In this document: positions 8,216 through 16,060 of the stretch, piece after piece
Numbering within the stretch: the stretch's first letter is position 1
How the letters are laid out: each line of letters begins with the position of its first letter
Assembly: GCA_947168855.1 (NCBI GenBank)
Contig: CAMVNO010000004.1
Span: 186,001 to 250,000 of the forward strand
Direction: 5' to 3'
From: an uncultured Clostridia bacterium
GTDB taxonomy: Bacteria; Bacillota; Clostridia; Christensenellales; CAG-138
Length of the DNA stretch: 64,000 bases
Made by a program: the position numbers and the translations under genes
The notes under the pieces: generated by a model
Seen by the model: the letters and a program-made list of their open reading frames with translations, nothing else
The model's database searches: none
What the model was told of the DNA's origin: nothing

Positions 8216-8754
8216 TCATCCTCATCACCGGCGCGTCGCATACGGGCAAGACCGTGCTTGCGCAAAAGCTTTTGGAACAGATGAAGATCCCGTATCTGTC
8301 GATCGACCATCTCAAGATGGGACTGATCCGCAGCGGGCAGACCGATCTCACCCCCGAGGACGACGAGAAACTCACGGCGTACCTTTGGCCGATCGTGCGC
8401 GAGATCATCAGGACCGCGATCGAAAACCGGCAGAATCTGATCGTCGAGGGCTGCTATGTGCCGTTTGACTGGCGGCTGGATTTCGACGAACCGTATCTTC
8501 AGGAGATTCGCTTTTTCTGCCTTGCCATGACGGACGCGTACATCGACGCGCACTTTGATGCGGTCCTTTCGCACGCCTCGGACGTCGAAGCGCGGCTTGA
8601 CGATTCCGACTGCACGCCGGATCGACTGAAGGCGGACAACCGCGCGGTGACCGAGGGCTTCCTTAAAGCGGGCGAACCGGTCACGCGGATCGAAACGGAC
8701 TGGGGAAAAGCGGTCGAAGCGCTTTTGTTGTCAGACGGACCCGGTATATGGTAA
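8212..8754 (+). CDS. P-loop kinase-like ATPase
   Basis: A 180-residue protein with Walker A GASHTGKT at residues 7-14, then SIDHLKMGLIRSG and NRQNLIVEGCYVPFDW, which resemble the substrate loop and Walker B region of zeta-toxin, 2-phosphoglycerate or adenylylsulfate kinase-like NTPases. The substrate is not evident. It overlaps the DUF1284 gene by four bases. A P-loop NTPase is certain; that it is a kinase is inferred. Confidence 0.75.
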   Translation: MIILITGASHTGKTVLAQKLLEQMKIPYLSIDHLKMGLIRSGQTDLTPEDDEKLTAYLWPIVREIIRTAIENRQNLIVEGCYVPFDWRLDFDEPYLQEIRFFCLAMTDAYIDAHFDAVLSHASDVEARLDDSDCTPDRLKADNRAVTEGFLKAGEPVTRIETDWGKAVEALLLSDGPGIW

Positions 8755-8757
8755 ACT
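8728..8757 (+). promoter_or_regulatory. Internal promoter
   Basis: TTGTCA at 8728-8733, an 18-base spacer and TAAACT at 8752-8757 lie across the 3' end of the P-loop gene, 26 bases before the next ATG. Confidence 0.5.
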
Positions 8758-8783
8758 ATGTTGTCGGATCCGGGAGGAATGTT

Positions 8784-9266
8784 ATGAGACTGGAACTGTT
8801 TCATCAGGGCGACAGGGCGCTGTATGAAGCGCTTGTGTTCAACGAAGAGGCGATGCGCAAAAACTACGGCAGGACGTTTACCGAAGCGGAAGCGGAACTG
8901 CTGTTTTCGGCGATGCTCGAAGCGAACGCCGCGGACGGCGTTACGGGCTTTTACAAGGTCTTCGTTCCCGCCGCGGACAGCGAAGCGTATATCGGCATGG
9001 GCGCGCTGAATCCGAACGACGACGGCGCCTTTGAGATCGAATACATGCTGCTGCCGGAATACTGGAACCGCGGATACGGCACGGCGCTTGTCGTAACGCT
9101 GCTTCGTATGGCGAAGGCGTCCGGATTGTCCCGAACGGTCGAGGCGATCACGGACCCGGACAACACCTTTTCAAAACGGATCCTGATAAACGCGGGCTTC
9201 GCGCTTGTGAAGCGATACACAAACGACGACGGGGAGCCCGCGGAGCTGTACCGGAAGGCGCTGTGA
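8784..9266 (+). CDS. GNAT family N-acetyltransferase (RimJ-like)
   Basis: A 160-residue GNAT protein. IEYMLLPEYWNRGYGTALV is the classic motif A of the RimJ/RimL group with acetyl-CoA loop RGYGTA. SKRILINAGFALVKRY is motif B. The substrate is unknown. The ATG at 8784 follows GGAGGAATGTT; an earlier ATG there runs straight into a stop. It has its own promoter inside the previous gene and is followed 13 bases later by the next gene. Confidence 0.85.
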   Translation: MRLELFHQGDRALYEALVFNEEAMRKNYGRTFTEAEAELLFSAMLEANAADGVTGFYKVFVPAADSEAYIGMGALNPNDDGAFEIEYMLLPEYWNRGYGTALVVTLLRMAKASGLSRTVEAITDPDNTFSKRILINAGFALVKRYTNDDGEPAELYRKAL

Positions 9267-9279
9267 AGGAGGAGATCGC

Positions 9280-9678
9280 ATGAGATCCAACGAGGAATTG
9301 CTAGAAACGCCGTATCATATCATCGATATTCTGCCGGAGCAGGTGAAAGCGGACAGCCCGGGACAGTACTTTGCGGTCGAGCGGTACTGGATGGAGCCGT
9401 CGCGTCTTTTAGCGGCCAAGCAGAAACATACCGACCTCGTTCTGAAACTGAACTGCTATCGCGCCGTTTCGCTGGATGAGGAGCGGGAGCCGAACCCGGA
9501 TCCGGAGCGGATCGCGGAAGCGATCATGGCACGCTGTGTCTGCATTCGGATCGGCGACACGCTGATCACGTCCGCGCCGGATGATCTGTATCTGACCGTA
9601 TACAACGCGGATGAAGCGCTTCTGCGCTTTTTACACACGCTGTGTATCGGAGAGGGGCTGTATCTTTGGAAACCGTAA
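9280..9678 (+). CDS. Hypothetical protein
   Basis: A 132-residue soluble protein I do not recognise. It begins SNEELLETPYHIIDILPEQV, carries GQYFAVERYWM and ends with a basic/aromatic tail. The mixed alpha/beta pattern has no signal or membrane segment. AGGAGG precedes the ATG. It lies within the small-enzyme run and is probably cotranscribed with its neighbours. Confidence 0.7.
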   Translation: MRSNEELLETPYHIIDILPEQVKADSPGQYFAVERYWMEPSRLLAAKQKHTDLVLKLNCYRAVSLDEEREPNPDPERIAEAIMARCVCIRIGDTLITSAPDDLYLTVYNADEALLRFLHTLCIGEGLYLWKP

Positions 9679-9704
9679 ATGCGAAATGAACATAGGGGGA
9701 AGGC

Positions 9705-10166
9705 ATGGATAAAGAAGCGATTACCGAATTATTTGATAAATATATAAAAAAGCTGCGGATCACACCGGCGTGGGACGTCCGGCTTTCATTTGTCGAGGAT
9801 CCGACGTGGCGGAAAACGGGAGACATCAAGATCGACTGTGACGACAGAAAAGCGATCGTGTATCTGAACGTCGCCGCGCCAAAGCAGGAGAATCCCGAAG
9901 AAGTGGTTCTGCACGAATTAATGCATCTCAAAATGTATCCGCTCGATCAGGTGACCGAATCGCTGATCGAAAGCGCCTTTGAAGAGGGCTCCGAAGCAAG
10001 CGATTTCGCCTATCGGCAATTCTTCACGACGCTCGAGCAGACGGTTGAAGAACTGACGAAGTGCTTTTTGCTGGAGTTCGGAGAGAATAGGGAACTCTCG
10101 TTCGGCAGATGCGCCCGAAACAGATCGTTCAACGAACTGTATGACGGATTGAAAAATCTCGAATGA
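9705..10166 (+). CDS. Putative small zinc metalloprotease (HExxH)
   Basis: A 153-residue cytoplasmic protein. VVLHELMHLKM at about residues 67-77 gives the zinc motif HELMH, and an acidic stretch EGSEASDF downstream may supply the third ligand. The size and arrangement resemble SprT-like or minigluzincin proteins without being clearly either. No signal peptide is present, so the target should be intracellular. GGGGGAAG precedes the ATG. The zinc site is clear; protease activity is inferred. Confidence 0.65.
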   Translation: MDKEAITELFDKYIKKLRITPAWDVRLSFVEDPTWRKTGDIKIDCDDRKAIVYLNVAAPKQENPEEVVLHELMHLKMYPLDQVTESLIESAFEEGSEASDFAYRQFFTTLEQTVEELTKCFLLEFGENRELSFGRCARNRSFNELYDGLKNLE

Positions 10167-10193
10167 TCGACACGGAGCAGAGAGGAGGAGACG

Positions 10194-10796
10194 ATGGCAA
10201 ATCTGATCGTGGTATGCGGACCGCAGGCGGTCGGAAAAATGACGGCAGCGGAAGCTTTGCGCGACAAGCTGCGCTGGAGCATGATGATGAATCACGACAG
10301 CATTGAGCTATCCGATCGCATCTTCGGCTTCGGCACGCCCGCGCAGAAGGCGCTGAACAGCGCGATCCGCGAAAACGTGTTCGCGCTTGCGGTACGGCAC
10401 AACGTGGATCTGATCTTTACCTTCGTCTGCGCGTTCGACGAGCCGGAGGACGTACAGTACCTCAAAAACCTCGAGGCACAGTTTACGGAAAGCGGCGGGC
10501 AGTTCTGGTTTGTCGAGCTTTCCGCGGCGCTTGAAACGCGTCTTGCACGCAACGAAACGCCGCACCGCATGGAGCGGAAGCCCTCAAAGCGGAACACGGA
10601 ATGGAGCAGGCGGGATATTCTGGAGACCGCGGAACGGTTCAAGCTGAACACGGACGCGGGTGAAACGCTCTTTTCGCATCATCTGAAGATCGACAACACC
10701 AACCTTTCTCCGGACGAGGTCGCCGACCGCGTGATCGCGGCGTTCGGGCTTGTGCCGAACAAGAAGGACGAAACAGAATACCGCTTCGGCGTGTGA
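10194..10796 (+). CDS. P-loop nucleoside/shikimate kinase-like protein
   Basis: A 200-residue protein with Walker A CGPQAVGKMT near residues 7-16, a DSIELSDRIFGFG segment, LIFTFVCAFDEPED as Walker B-like strand, and ETRLARNETPHRMERKPSKR as a basic lid region. This is the build of AAA_33/shikimate kinase-like proteins. The substrate is unknown. GAGGAGGAG lies just before the ATG. It is followed 11 bases later by the methyltransferase-glutaredoxin gene. Confidence 0.75.
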   Translation: MANLIVVCGPQAVGKMTAAEALRDKLRWSMMMNHDSIELSDRIFGFGTPAQKALNSAIRENVFALAVRHNVDLIFTFVCAFDEPEDVQYLKNLEAQFTESGGQFWFVELSAALETRLARNETPHRMERKPSKRNTEWSRRDILETAERFKLNTDAGETLFSHHLKIDNTNLSPDEVADRVIAAFGLVPNKKDETEYRFGV

Positions 10797-10807
10797 AGGA
10801 GGCAGAT

Positions 10808-11926
10808 ATGGAAAACAGGATCGACATCGTCGGCGGATTTTATGAAAAATGCGACGAGGACGGAAGACTGCTCCGTTCACGTCACGGACAGCTGGAGCAT
10901 TTTGTGACCATGCATGATATCCATCGCTTTGCAAAGGAAGGCGCAAAGGTGCTGGAGCTCGGCGCGGGGACCGGTCGGTATTCGATCGCGCTTGCGAAGG
11001 AGGGCATGGACGTCACCGCCGTGGAGCTCGTTCAGAGCAACCTCGATATCCTCAAGGAGCACGGCAAAGGACTCGACAACCTGCATGCGTACCGGGGCGA
11101 CGCGACGGATCTTTCGCAGTTTCAAAGCGACGCCTTTGATCTGACGCTTGTGTTCGGACCGATGTATCACCTCTACGAGCCGGAGGACGTGCAAAAAGCG
11201 ATCGACGAGGCGATCCGTGTCACAAAGCCGGGCGGCGTGCTGCTCTTCGCGTTTCTGTCCGTGTACGCCATTCTGTACGCGAACTATTTTCAAAATAACT
11301 GGGCGGCGGGGCAGGAGGAAAACTTTACGGACGATTTCCGTGTGCGGCATTTCCAGGAGCAGCTGTTTACCGGATACGACGTGACCGGGTTCGAGCGGCT
11401 GTTTACGGACAAGCCGGTCGAGTACATCACGACCGTCGGCACGGACGGATCGCTGGAGGCGATCGAGGGGCGTACGGATTTCGCAATATCGGACGCGGAT
11501 TTCGCCGCGTTTCGAGAATGGTATCTGCACTTTGCGGAAAAGCGGGAGCTACTCGGCAGCGCGAACCACCTGCTCTATATCTGCCGCAAAAAACAGCATG
11601 AAAACAAAAGCATGATCAGGGTTTACGGCAGTCCGCTGTGCCCGGATTGCCGGGAATGCAAGGTGAATTTCGATCGGCACGGGATCGCGTATGAGGAGAT
11701 CGACATCACGGCGGGCATGAGACAGCTCAAGGCGTTTCTGAAGCTCAGAGATACGCTTGACGTGTTCGATCCGTGCCGCGCAAACGGCAGCGTCGGCATT
11801 CCGGCGATCGTCAAGGAGGACGGCGGCGTCACGCTCGACTGGGAAGGTTTTTTGGCGGAGCGCAATCTTCCTGTCGTGTACCGGGAGGAGCGTCCCGCCT
11901 GCCGCATCGACGGAAGCGGTTGCTGA
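10808..11926 (+). CDS. Methyltransferase-glutaredoxin fusion protein
   Basis: A 372-residue protein. Residues 1-265 form a class I SAM methyltransferase (VLELGAGTGRYSIALAKEG, VTAVELVQSN, FDLTLVFGPMYHL) ending in YICRKK. From residue 269 a second, complete domain starts with its own Met: MIRVYGSPLCPDCRECKVNF, a glutaredoxin/thioredoxin fold with the redox pair Cys278-Pro-Asp-Cys281 and GIPAIV as the cis-proline loop. The glutaredoxin part has no ribosome site of its own. A paralogous methyltransferase tail at 12887-13030 stops right after YICRK, so the fusion probably arose by loss of that stop; the junction runs through a six-A tract. AAGGAGG precedes the ATG at 10808. Confidence 0.8.
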   Translation: MENRIDIVGGFYEKCDEDGRLLRSRHGQLEHFVTMHDIHRFAKEGAKVLELGAGTGRYSIALAKEGMDVTAVELVQSNLDILKEHGKGLDNLHAYRGDATDLSQFQSDAFDLTLVFGPMYHLYEPEDVQKAIDEAIRVTKPGGVLLFAFLSVYAILYANYFQNNWAAGQEENFTDDFRVRHFQEQLFTGYDVTGFERLFTDKPVEYITTVGTDGSLEAIEGRTDFAISDADFAAFREWYLHFAEKRELLGSANHLLYICRKKQHENKSMIRVYGSPLCPDCRECKVNFDRHGIAYEEIDITAGMRQLKAFLKLRDTLDVFDPCRANGSVGIPAIVKEDGGVTLDWEGFLAERNLPVVYREERPACRIDGSGC

Positions 11927-11955
11927 AAACAGGATCGCACGGAAAGGAGAACAGC

Positions 11956-12252
11956 ATGATCGTACTGAACGTAACGTATCAATGCAAACCGGACTGCCGG
12001 GAGGCATTTTTGGAAGCGATCCTTCGGGAAGGGATCGGCGAAGCAAGCCGCGCGGAGGCGGGCAATCTCAAATATGATTATTATCTGCCGTTCGACGGCG
12101 GCGACGAGCTGCTGCTCATTGAAAAATGGCGTGATGAATCCGCGCTGAAGGCGCACGCGGAACAGCCGCACTACGCAAGATTAAAGGAACTGAAACCGCT
12201 GTATGTGACCGAAACGGTCGTCGAGCGGTTCGGGACGGCGGAAGCAGAATGA
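11956..12252 (+). CDS. Antibiotic biosynthesis monooxygenase (ABM) family, putative quinol monooxygenase
   Basis: A 98-residue ferredoxin-like single domain: MIVLNVTYQCKPDCREAFLE, LKYDYYLPFDGGDELLLIEKW with the family Glu-x-Trp, and LKAHAEQPHYARL with the conserved His. Such small dimeric proteins oxidise quinols or degrade haem-like compounds without cofactor. The substrate is not known here. AAAGGAG precedes the ATG. The stop overlaps the next start in ATGA (12249-12252). Confidence 0.85.
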   Translation: MIVLNVTYQCKPDCREAFLEAILREGIGEASRAEAGNLKYDYYLPFDGGDELLLIEKWRDESALKAHAEQPHYARLKELKPLYVTETVVERFGTAEAE

Positions 12253-12890
12253 CCCGGACGGAAGCCGAAGCATATAAAAAGGACCCGTGCCGCGCGTCGT
12301 CGCTGCCGTTCTGGAAGATCGAGCAGACGGCGATCCCGCCGCATCTGCGGATCATCCGGGATGACGAAATGACCGAAGACCTCAATGCGGGGACGGACGA
12401 TCCGTATTTTAAGACGGTCCATCGCCTGAATACGGTACCGGACGCGGCGCTTTCGGACGGCTTCGTGCTGACGTCGGCGGATCCGGAGGAGCTTGCGGCG
12501 CACATTCGGGAATGCTATGCGGCGGAGCGTGTTACGGCAGACGAACTGCGCTCGTATACGCGTACGGCGGTTTACGACGCGGAGTTGTGGCTTGCCGTTC
12601 GTGATCGGGCGACGGGACGGATCGCGGCAAGCGGGATCGGCGCGCTGGATACGCGCATCGGCGAAGGCGTTCTGGACTGGATCCAGGTCTCGCCGGCGTA
12701 CCGACGCAAGGGGCTCGGAACGTTCATCGTATGCGAGCTGCTGCGGCGCATGCGGGGGAAGGCGGCTTTTGTGACGGTATCGGGACGGATCAACAATCCG
12801 ACAGACCCGATGGCGCTGTATCGGGCCTGCGGGTTTACCGATCCCGTCATCTGGCATGTGCTTTCGATACACAGCGAGGACGAGCAATGA
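12249..12890 (+). CDS. GNAT family N-acetyltransferase with N-terminal extension
   Basis: A 213-residue protein. The GNAT domain is in the C-terminal half: VLDWIQVSPAYRRKGLGTFI with acetyl-CoA loop RRKGLG near residue 157, and DPMALYRACGFTD as motif B. The N-terminal 70 residues are an extension typical of uncharacterised Clostridia acetyltransferases. It overlaps the ABM gene by four bases upstream and the methyltransferase remnant by four bases downstream (ATGA 12887-12890). Confidence 0.85.
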   Translation: MTRTEAEAYKKDPCRASSLPFWKIEQTAIPPHLRIIRDDEMTEDLNAGTDDPYFKTVHRLNTVPDAALSDGFVLTSADPEELAAHIRECYAAERVTADELRSYTRTAVYDAELWLAVRDRATGRIAASGIGALDTRIGEGVLDWIQVSPAYRRKGLGTFIVCELLRRMRGKAAFVTVSGRINNPTDPMALYRACGFTDPVIWHVLSIHSEDEQ

Positions 12891-13030
12891 ACCGACAGGA
12901 GATCGTCAACGAACGGAACGGCTTTCCGTGCGACCGCGCGGATTTCGCCGCGTTTCAAACATGGTACCTGCAGTTTGCGGAGAAGCGGGAGCATTTGCAC
13001 AGCACCTATATCTGCCGCAAAAATCACTGA
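12887..13030 (+). pseudogene. Remnant: C-terminal tail of a second methyltransferase
   Basis: A 47-residue frame: eleven residues of a plausible gene start (MNRQEIVNERN) run directly into DRADFAAFQTWYLQFAEKRE and TYICRKNH. The latter half matches the end of the methyltransferase domain at 10808 (DADFAAFREWYLHFAEKRE, then YICRKK) and shares an 18-base identical stretch, GCGGATTTCGCCGCGTTT. The catalytic domain is gone. It is therefore read as an internally deleted paralog. It is coupled by ATGA to the preceding acetyltransferase, so it may still be translated. Confidence 0.7.
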
Positions 13031-13051
13031 TCGAAACGGGAGGAGAGGAAG

Positions 13052-14305
13052 ATGCGTAAGGGGACCAATCGCGGCACGCTGATCGGCGCGGCGTTTCTGA
13101 TGGCGACGTCCGCCATCGGACCGGGCTTCCTGACGCAGACTGCCGTGTTCACGGGCTCGCTCGGCGCGAGCTTCGGGTTTGTGATTCTGCTTTCGCTGGT
13201 TCTGTCCCTTGTCGCGCAGCTGAACATCTGGCGCGTGCTGTGCTATGCGGGACTGCGCGGGCAGGATGCGGCAAACCGCCTGCTGAACGGGCTCGGATAC
13301 GCGCTCGCCGCGCTGATCGCGTTCGGCGGGCTGGCGTTCAATATCGGCAACGTCGGCGGCGGTGCGCTGGGGCTCAACGCGCTGTTCGGGATCCCGGACA
13401 CGCTCGGCTGCATTCTTGCAGGGCTTTCGGCGATCGTGATCTTTCTGTTTCGGAAAGCAAAGACTATTGCAGATCAGGTCGTCAAGATCCTCGGCGCCGT
13501 GATGATCCTCGTGATCCTCGTCGTGGCGATCCAGACGAAGCCGCCGCTCGGCGAAGCACTGAAGAACACGTTCCTGCCGTCCGCCGAATGGAAGAGCCTT
13601 TTTCCGGCAGTACTGACGCTGCTCGGCGGCACGGTCGGCGGCTACATCACGTTTGCGGGCGCGCACCGGCTGATCGACGCGGGCGTGACGGGAAAGACGC
13701 GCATGAAGGAGGTCCGACTGAGCGCCGTGCTCGGCATCTGCATCGCGGCGGCGTTCCGCGTTCTGCTGTTCCTTGCGGTGCTCGGCGTGGTAAAACGCTT
13801 TCCGGGCGTCAATCTCTCGGATCCGGCTGAGAACGCCGCGATCGAGGGGATCCCGGCATATGCCGGAATCAGCAATCCGGCGGCGTACGCGTTCCGGCTC
13901 GGCGCCGGAGAGCTTGCGTACCGGTTTGCGGGGCTTGTGATCCTCGCCGCGTCGATCACGTCGATCATCGGCGCGGCATATACCTCCGTATCCTTTCTGA
14001 AAACGTTCCATCCGTCCGTTGAGCGGCACGAAAACCTGTGGATCATCGGCTTTATCGCCGTTTCCACGCTGATCATGACGGCGTTGGGCGGCGCGGCAAA
14101 GCTGCTCGTGTTCGTCAGCGCGCTCAACGGTCTGATTCTGCCGCTGACGCTCGGCGTGTGCCTGATTGTCGCGAAGAACAAACGGATCATGGGGGAAGAA
14201 TACCGGCACCCGATCTGGCTTTGGGCGCTCGGTCTCATTGCCGCGCTTGCGTCCGCATGGGTCGGCGTGACCTCTCTCGGAACGCTTGCCGATCTCTTCA
14301 AATAA
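13052..14305 (+). CDS. NRAMP-like membrane transporter (YcsG type) lacking the canonical metal motif
   Basis: A 417-residue protein with about eleven membrane segments of the LeuT/NRAMP fold. It starts with SAIGPGFLTQTAVFTGSLG: the family's GPGF is kept but the DPGN metal motif of helix 1 is replaced by VFTG. Helix 6 reads GGYITFAGAHRL in place of MPHN. This matches the YcsG-like branch rather than MntH, so manganese transport should not be assumed. In B. subtilis ycsG lies among the 5-oxoprolinase genes (known context, not seen here). GGGAGGAG precedes the ATG. A 54-residue gene follows after 30 bases. Confidence 0.8.
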   Translation: MRKGTNRGTLIGAAFLMATSAIGPGFLTQTAVFTGSLGASFGFVILLSLVLSLVAQLNIWRVLCYAGLRGQDAANRLLNGLGYALAALIAFGGLAFNIGNVGGGALGLNALFGIPDTLGCILAGLSAIVIFLFRKAKTIADQVVKILGAVMILVILVVAIQTKPPLGEALKNTFLPSAEWKSLFPAVLTLLGGTVGGYITFAGAHRLIDAGVTGKTRMKEVRLSAVLGICIAAAFRVLLFLAVLGVVKRFPGVNLSDPAENAAIEGIPAYAGISNPAAYAFRLGAGELAYRFAGLVILAASITSIIGAAYTSVSFLKTFHPSVERHENLWIIGFIAVSTLIMTALGGAAKLLVFVSALNGLILPLTLGVCLIVAKNKRIMGEEYRHPIWLWALGLIAALASAWVGVTSLGTLADLFK

Positions 14306-14335
14306 CACTGCGCCGCTGCGCGGAAAGGATTTCAT

Positions 14336-14500
14336 ATGGAAGAACAACGGATCACGATCACGGTCAAAAGCAAGGGCGAGCCGTGCGAACTGACGGACGA
14401 ACAGATCAAGGTATGGTACGCGGAAAGGATCGCGGCGCTGTTCGACCCCAGATGGGGCACGCCGGAGATCACGGTCGATGTAAAGCGGAAACAGGCATAA
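14336..14500 (+). CDS. Small conserved-looking protein downstream of the NRAMP-like gene
   Basis: A 54-residue protein with a good ribosome site (GGAAAGGA) and an ordered alpha/beta composition: EEQRITITVKSKGE, ELTDEQIKVWYAERIAALF, then PEITVDVKRKQA. It has no Cys pairs, signal or membrane segment. Because it lies between the transporter and a terminator it is probably cotranscribed with the transporter and may assist it. I do not recognise the family. Confidence 0.6.
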   Translation: MEEQRITITVKSKGEPCELTDEQIKVWYAERIAALFDPRWGTPEITVDVKRKQA

Positions 14501-14502
14501 CG

Positions 14503-14541
14503 AAAAAAGCGCAGTCCGAAAAAACCGGGCTGCGCTTTTAT
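14503..14541. terminator. Bidirectional intrinsic terminator
   Basis: A ten-base-pair stem AAAAGCGCAG/CTGCGCTTTT with A-runs on one side and T-runs on the other serves the transporter pair on the plus strand and the flavoprotein gene on the minus strand. Confidence 0.85.
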
Positions 14542-14550
14542 GCTGCAGAT

Positions 14551-15924
14551 TTATGCCTGCTCCGCGATCTTCCGCGCGACGAACACGCCGCTTGCCGATG
14601 CGTGCGAGAGCGAATGCGTCACGCCGCTGCCGTCTCCGATCACAAAGAGTCCCTTGTGCTTCGTTTCGAGGTCGGGGGAGAGCTCGACCTGCATGTTGTA
14701 GAACTTGACCTCGACGCCGTACAGCAGCGTATCGTCGTTCGCCGTGCCCGGCGCGATCATATCCAGCGCGTAGATCATTTCGATGATGCCGTCCAGGATC
14801 CGTTTCGGCATGACGAGCGACAGGTCGCCGGGCGTTGCGGCGAGCGTCGGCACCGTGAAGCTCTCCGCGATCCGCTTTTCCGTGGAGCGCCGCCCCGCGA
14901 TGAGATCGCCGAATTTCTGGAGCATCACGCCGCCGCCGAGCATGTTAGAAAGCTTTGCGATGTTTTCCGCATACGCCGTGCTGTCGTTGAACGGCTCGGT
15001 AAAGCGTTTCGAAACCAGCAGCGCAAAGTTCGTGTTCGGCGTGTGCAGGGCGGGGTCCTCGTAGCTGTGCCCGTTGACCGTCACGATGCCGTTCGTGTTC
15101 TCTGTGACGACCGCGCCGTGCGGATTCATGCAGAACGTGCGCACGAGATCGCCGTATTTTTCGGTGCGGTAGACGATCTTGCTCTCATAGAGCTCGTCGG
15201 TGAGGTGCGAGAAGATCTCCGCGGGCAGCTCCACGCGCACGCCGATGTCGACGCGGTTGCTCTTGGTTGCAATGTCGAGATCCTTACACACGCTTTCCAT
15301 CCATTTCGAGCCGCTTCTGCCGACCGAGATCACGCAGCGGTCGCAGGTGAAGCAGTCATTTTCGGTGTCGACCGCAAAGCCGTCGTCCCGTTTTTCCACG
15401 CGCGTGACCGGCGTACGGAAATAGAAATCGACCTTGTCCCGAAGCAGCGCAAACAGATTCTGCAGCACAACGTAGTTCTTGTCCGTGCCGAGATGCCGCA
15501 CCGACGCTTCCAGAAGGTGCAGCTTGTTTTCGAGACAGAGCTTTTTGATATGAGAATTTGCGGTGGTATACAGCTTCGTGCCCGCGCCGCCGTAGGTCAT
15601 ATTGATCTCGTCGACGTACCGCATCAGCTCTGTCGCTTGCTGCTTGCCGATATACTCATGCAGACTGCCGCCGAACTCGTTGGTGATGTTGTACTTGCCG
15701 TCGGAGAACGCGCCCGCGCCGCCGAAGCCGTTCATGATCGCGCAGGTCTTGCAGTGCACGCACGCCTTGATCTTCTCGCCGTCGATCGGGCACTTGCGCT
15801 TTTCCAGAGGATTGCCCGCTTCGAACACGGCAACCCTGATTTCCGGCTTGCGCTTGATGAGCTCATATGCGGTAAAGATCCCGCCGGGTCCCGCCCCGAC
15901 GATCACGACGTCATAATGCTTCAT
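14551..15924 (-). CDS. FAD-dependent oxidoreductase (COG2509 type)
   Basis: A 457-residue flavoprotein. The FAD-binding motif is at the N-terminus (DVVIVGAGPGGIFTAYEL), followed by KACVHCKTCAIMNGFGGAGAFSDGK with a CxxC pair, a mark of this family. CDRCVISVGRSGSKW is the central strand, and GLFVIGDGSGVTHSLSHA is the second FAD-contact motif at the C-terminus. Family members are uncharacterised dehydrogenases of unknown substrate. An extended -10 (TGCTATGAT) on this strand precedes it, divergent from the redox operon at 16061. GGAGGAAAC precedes the ATG. Confidence 0.85.
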   Translation of the reverse strand: MKHYDVVIVGAGPGGIFTAYELIKRKPEIRVAVFEAGNPLEKRKCPIDGEKIKACVHCKTCAIMNGFGGAGAFSDGKYNITNEFGGSLHEYIGKQQATELMRYVDEINMTYGGAGTKLYTTANSHIKKLCLENKLHLLEASVRHLGTDKNYVVLQNLFALLRDKVDFYFRTPVTRVEKRDDGFAVDTENDCFTCDRCVISVGRSGSKWMESVCKDLDIATKSNRVDIGVRVELPAEIFSHLTDELYESKIVYRTEKYGDLVRTFCMNPHGAVVTENTNGIVTVNGHSYEDPALHTPNTNFALLVSKRFTEPFNDSTAYAENIAKLSNMLGGGVMLQKFGDLIAGRRSTEKRIAESFTVPTLAATPGDLSLVMPKRILDGIIEMIYALDMIAPGTANDDTLLYGVEVKFYNMQVELSPDLETKHKGLFVIGDGSGVTHSLSHASASGVFVARKIAEQA

Positions 15925-16019
15925 ATCAGTTTCCTCCGTTTGCGCATATCTCTAATTCAATCATAGCAGAAAAATCCGCTCATGGCAACCGAAAAGGCTA
16001 TGTTTTTCCGCGCGGCTCT

Positions 16020-16027
16020 GCTATAAT
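16020..16027 (+). promoter_or_regulatory. Extended -10 promoter of the redox operon
   Basis: TGCTATAAT is a consensus extended -10 with no good -35. It lies 33 bases before the ATG at 16061. Confidence 0.65.
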
Positions 16028-16060
16028 GATAAACAAGAAAACTGTATTGCGGAGGCACAT

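Noticed and set aside
13052..14305. Manganese transporter MntH
   Set aside because: The DPGN and MPHN metal motifs are absent, so a metal substrate cannot be assumed.
12572..14347. A 591-codon open frame on the minus strand across the NRAMP-like gene
   Set aside because: Composition is very rich in Arg, Glu, Asp and His, typical of an antisense frame; the plus strand encodes a clear membrane protein.
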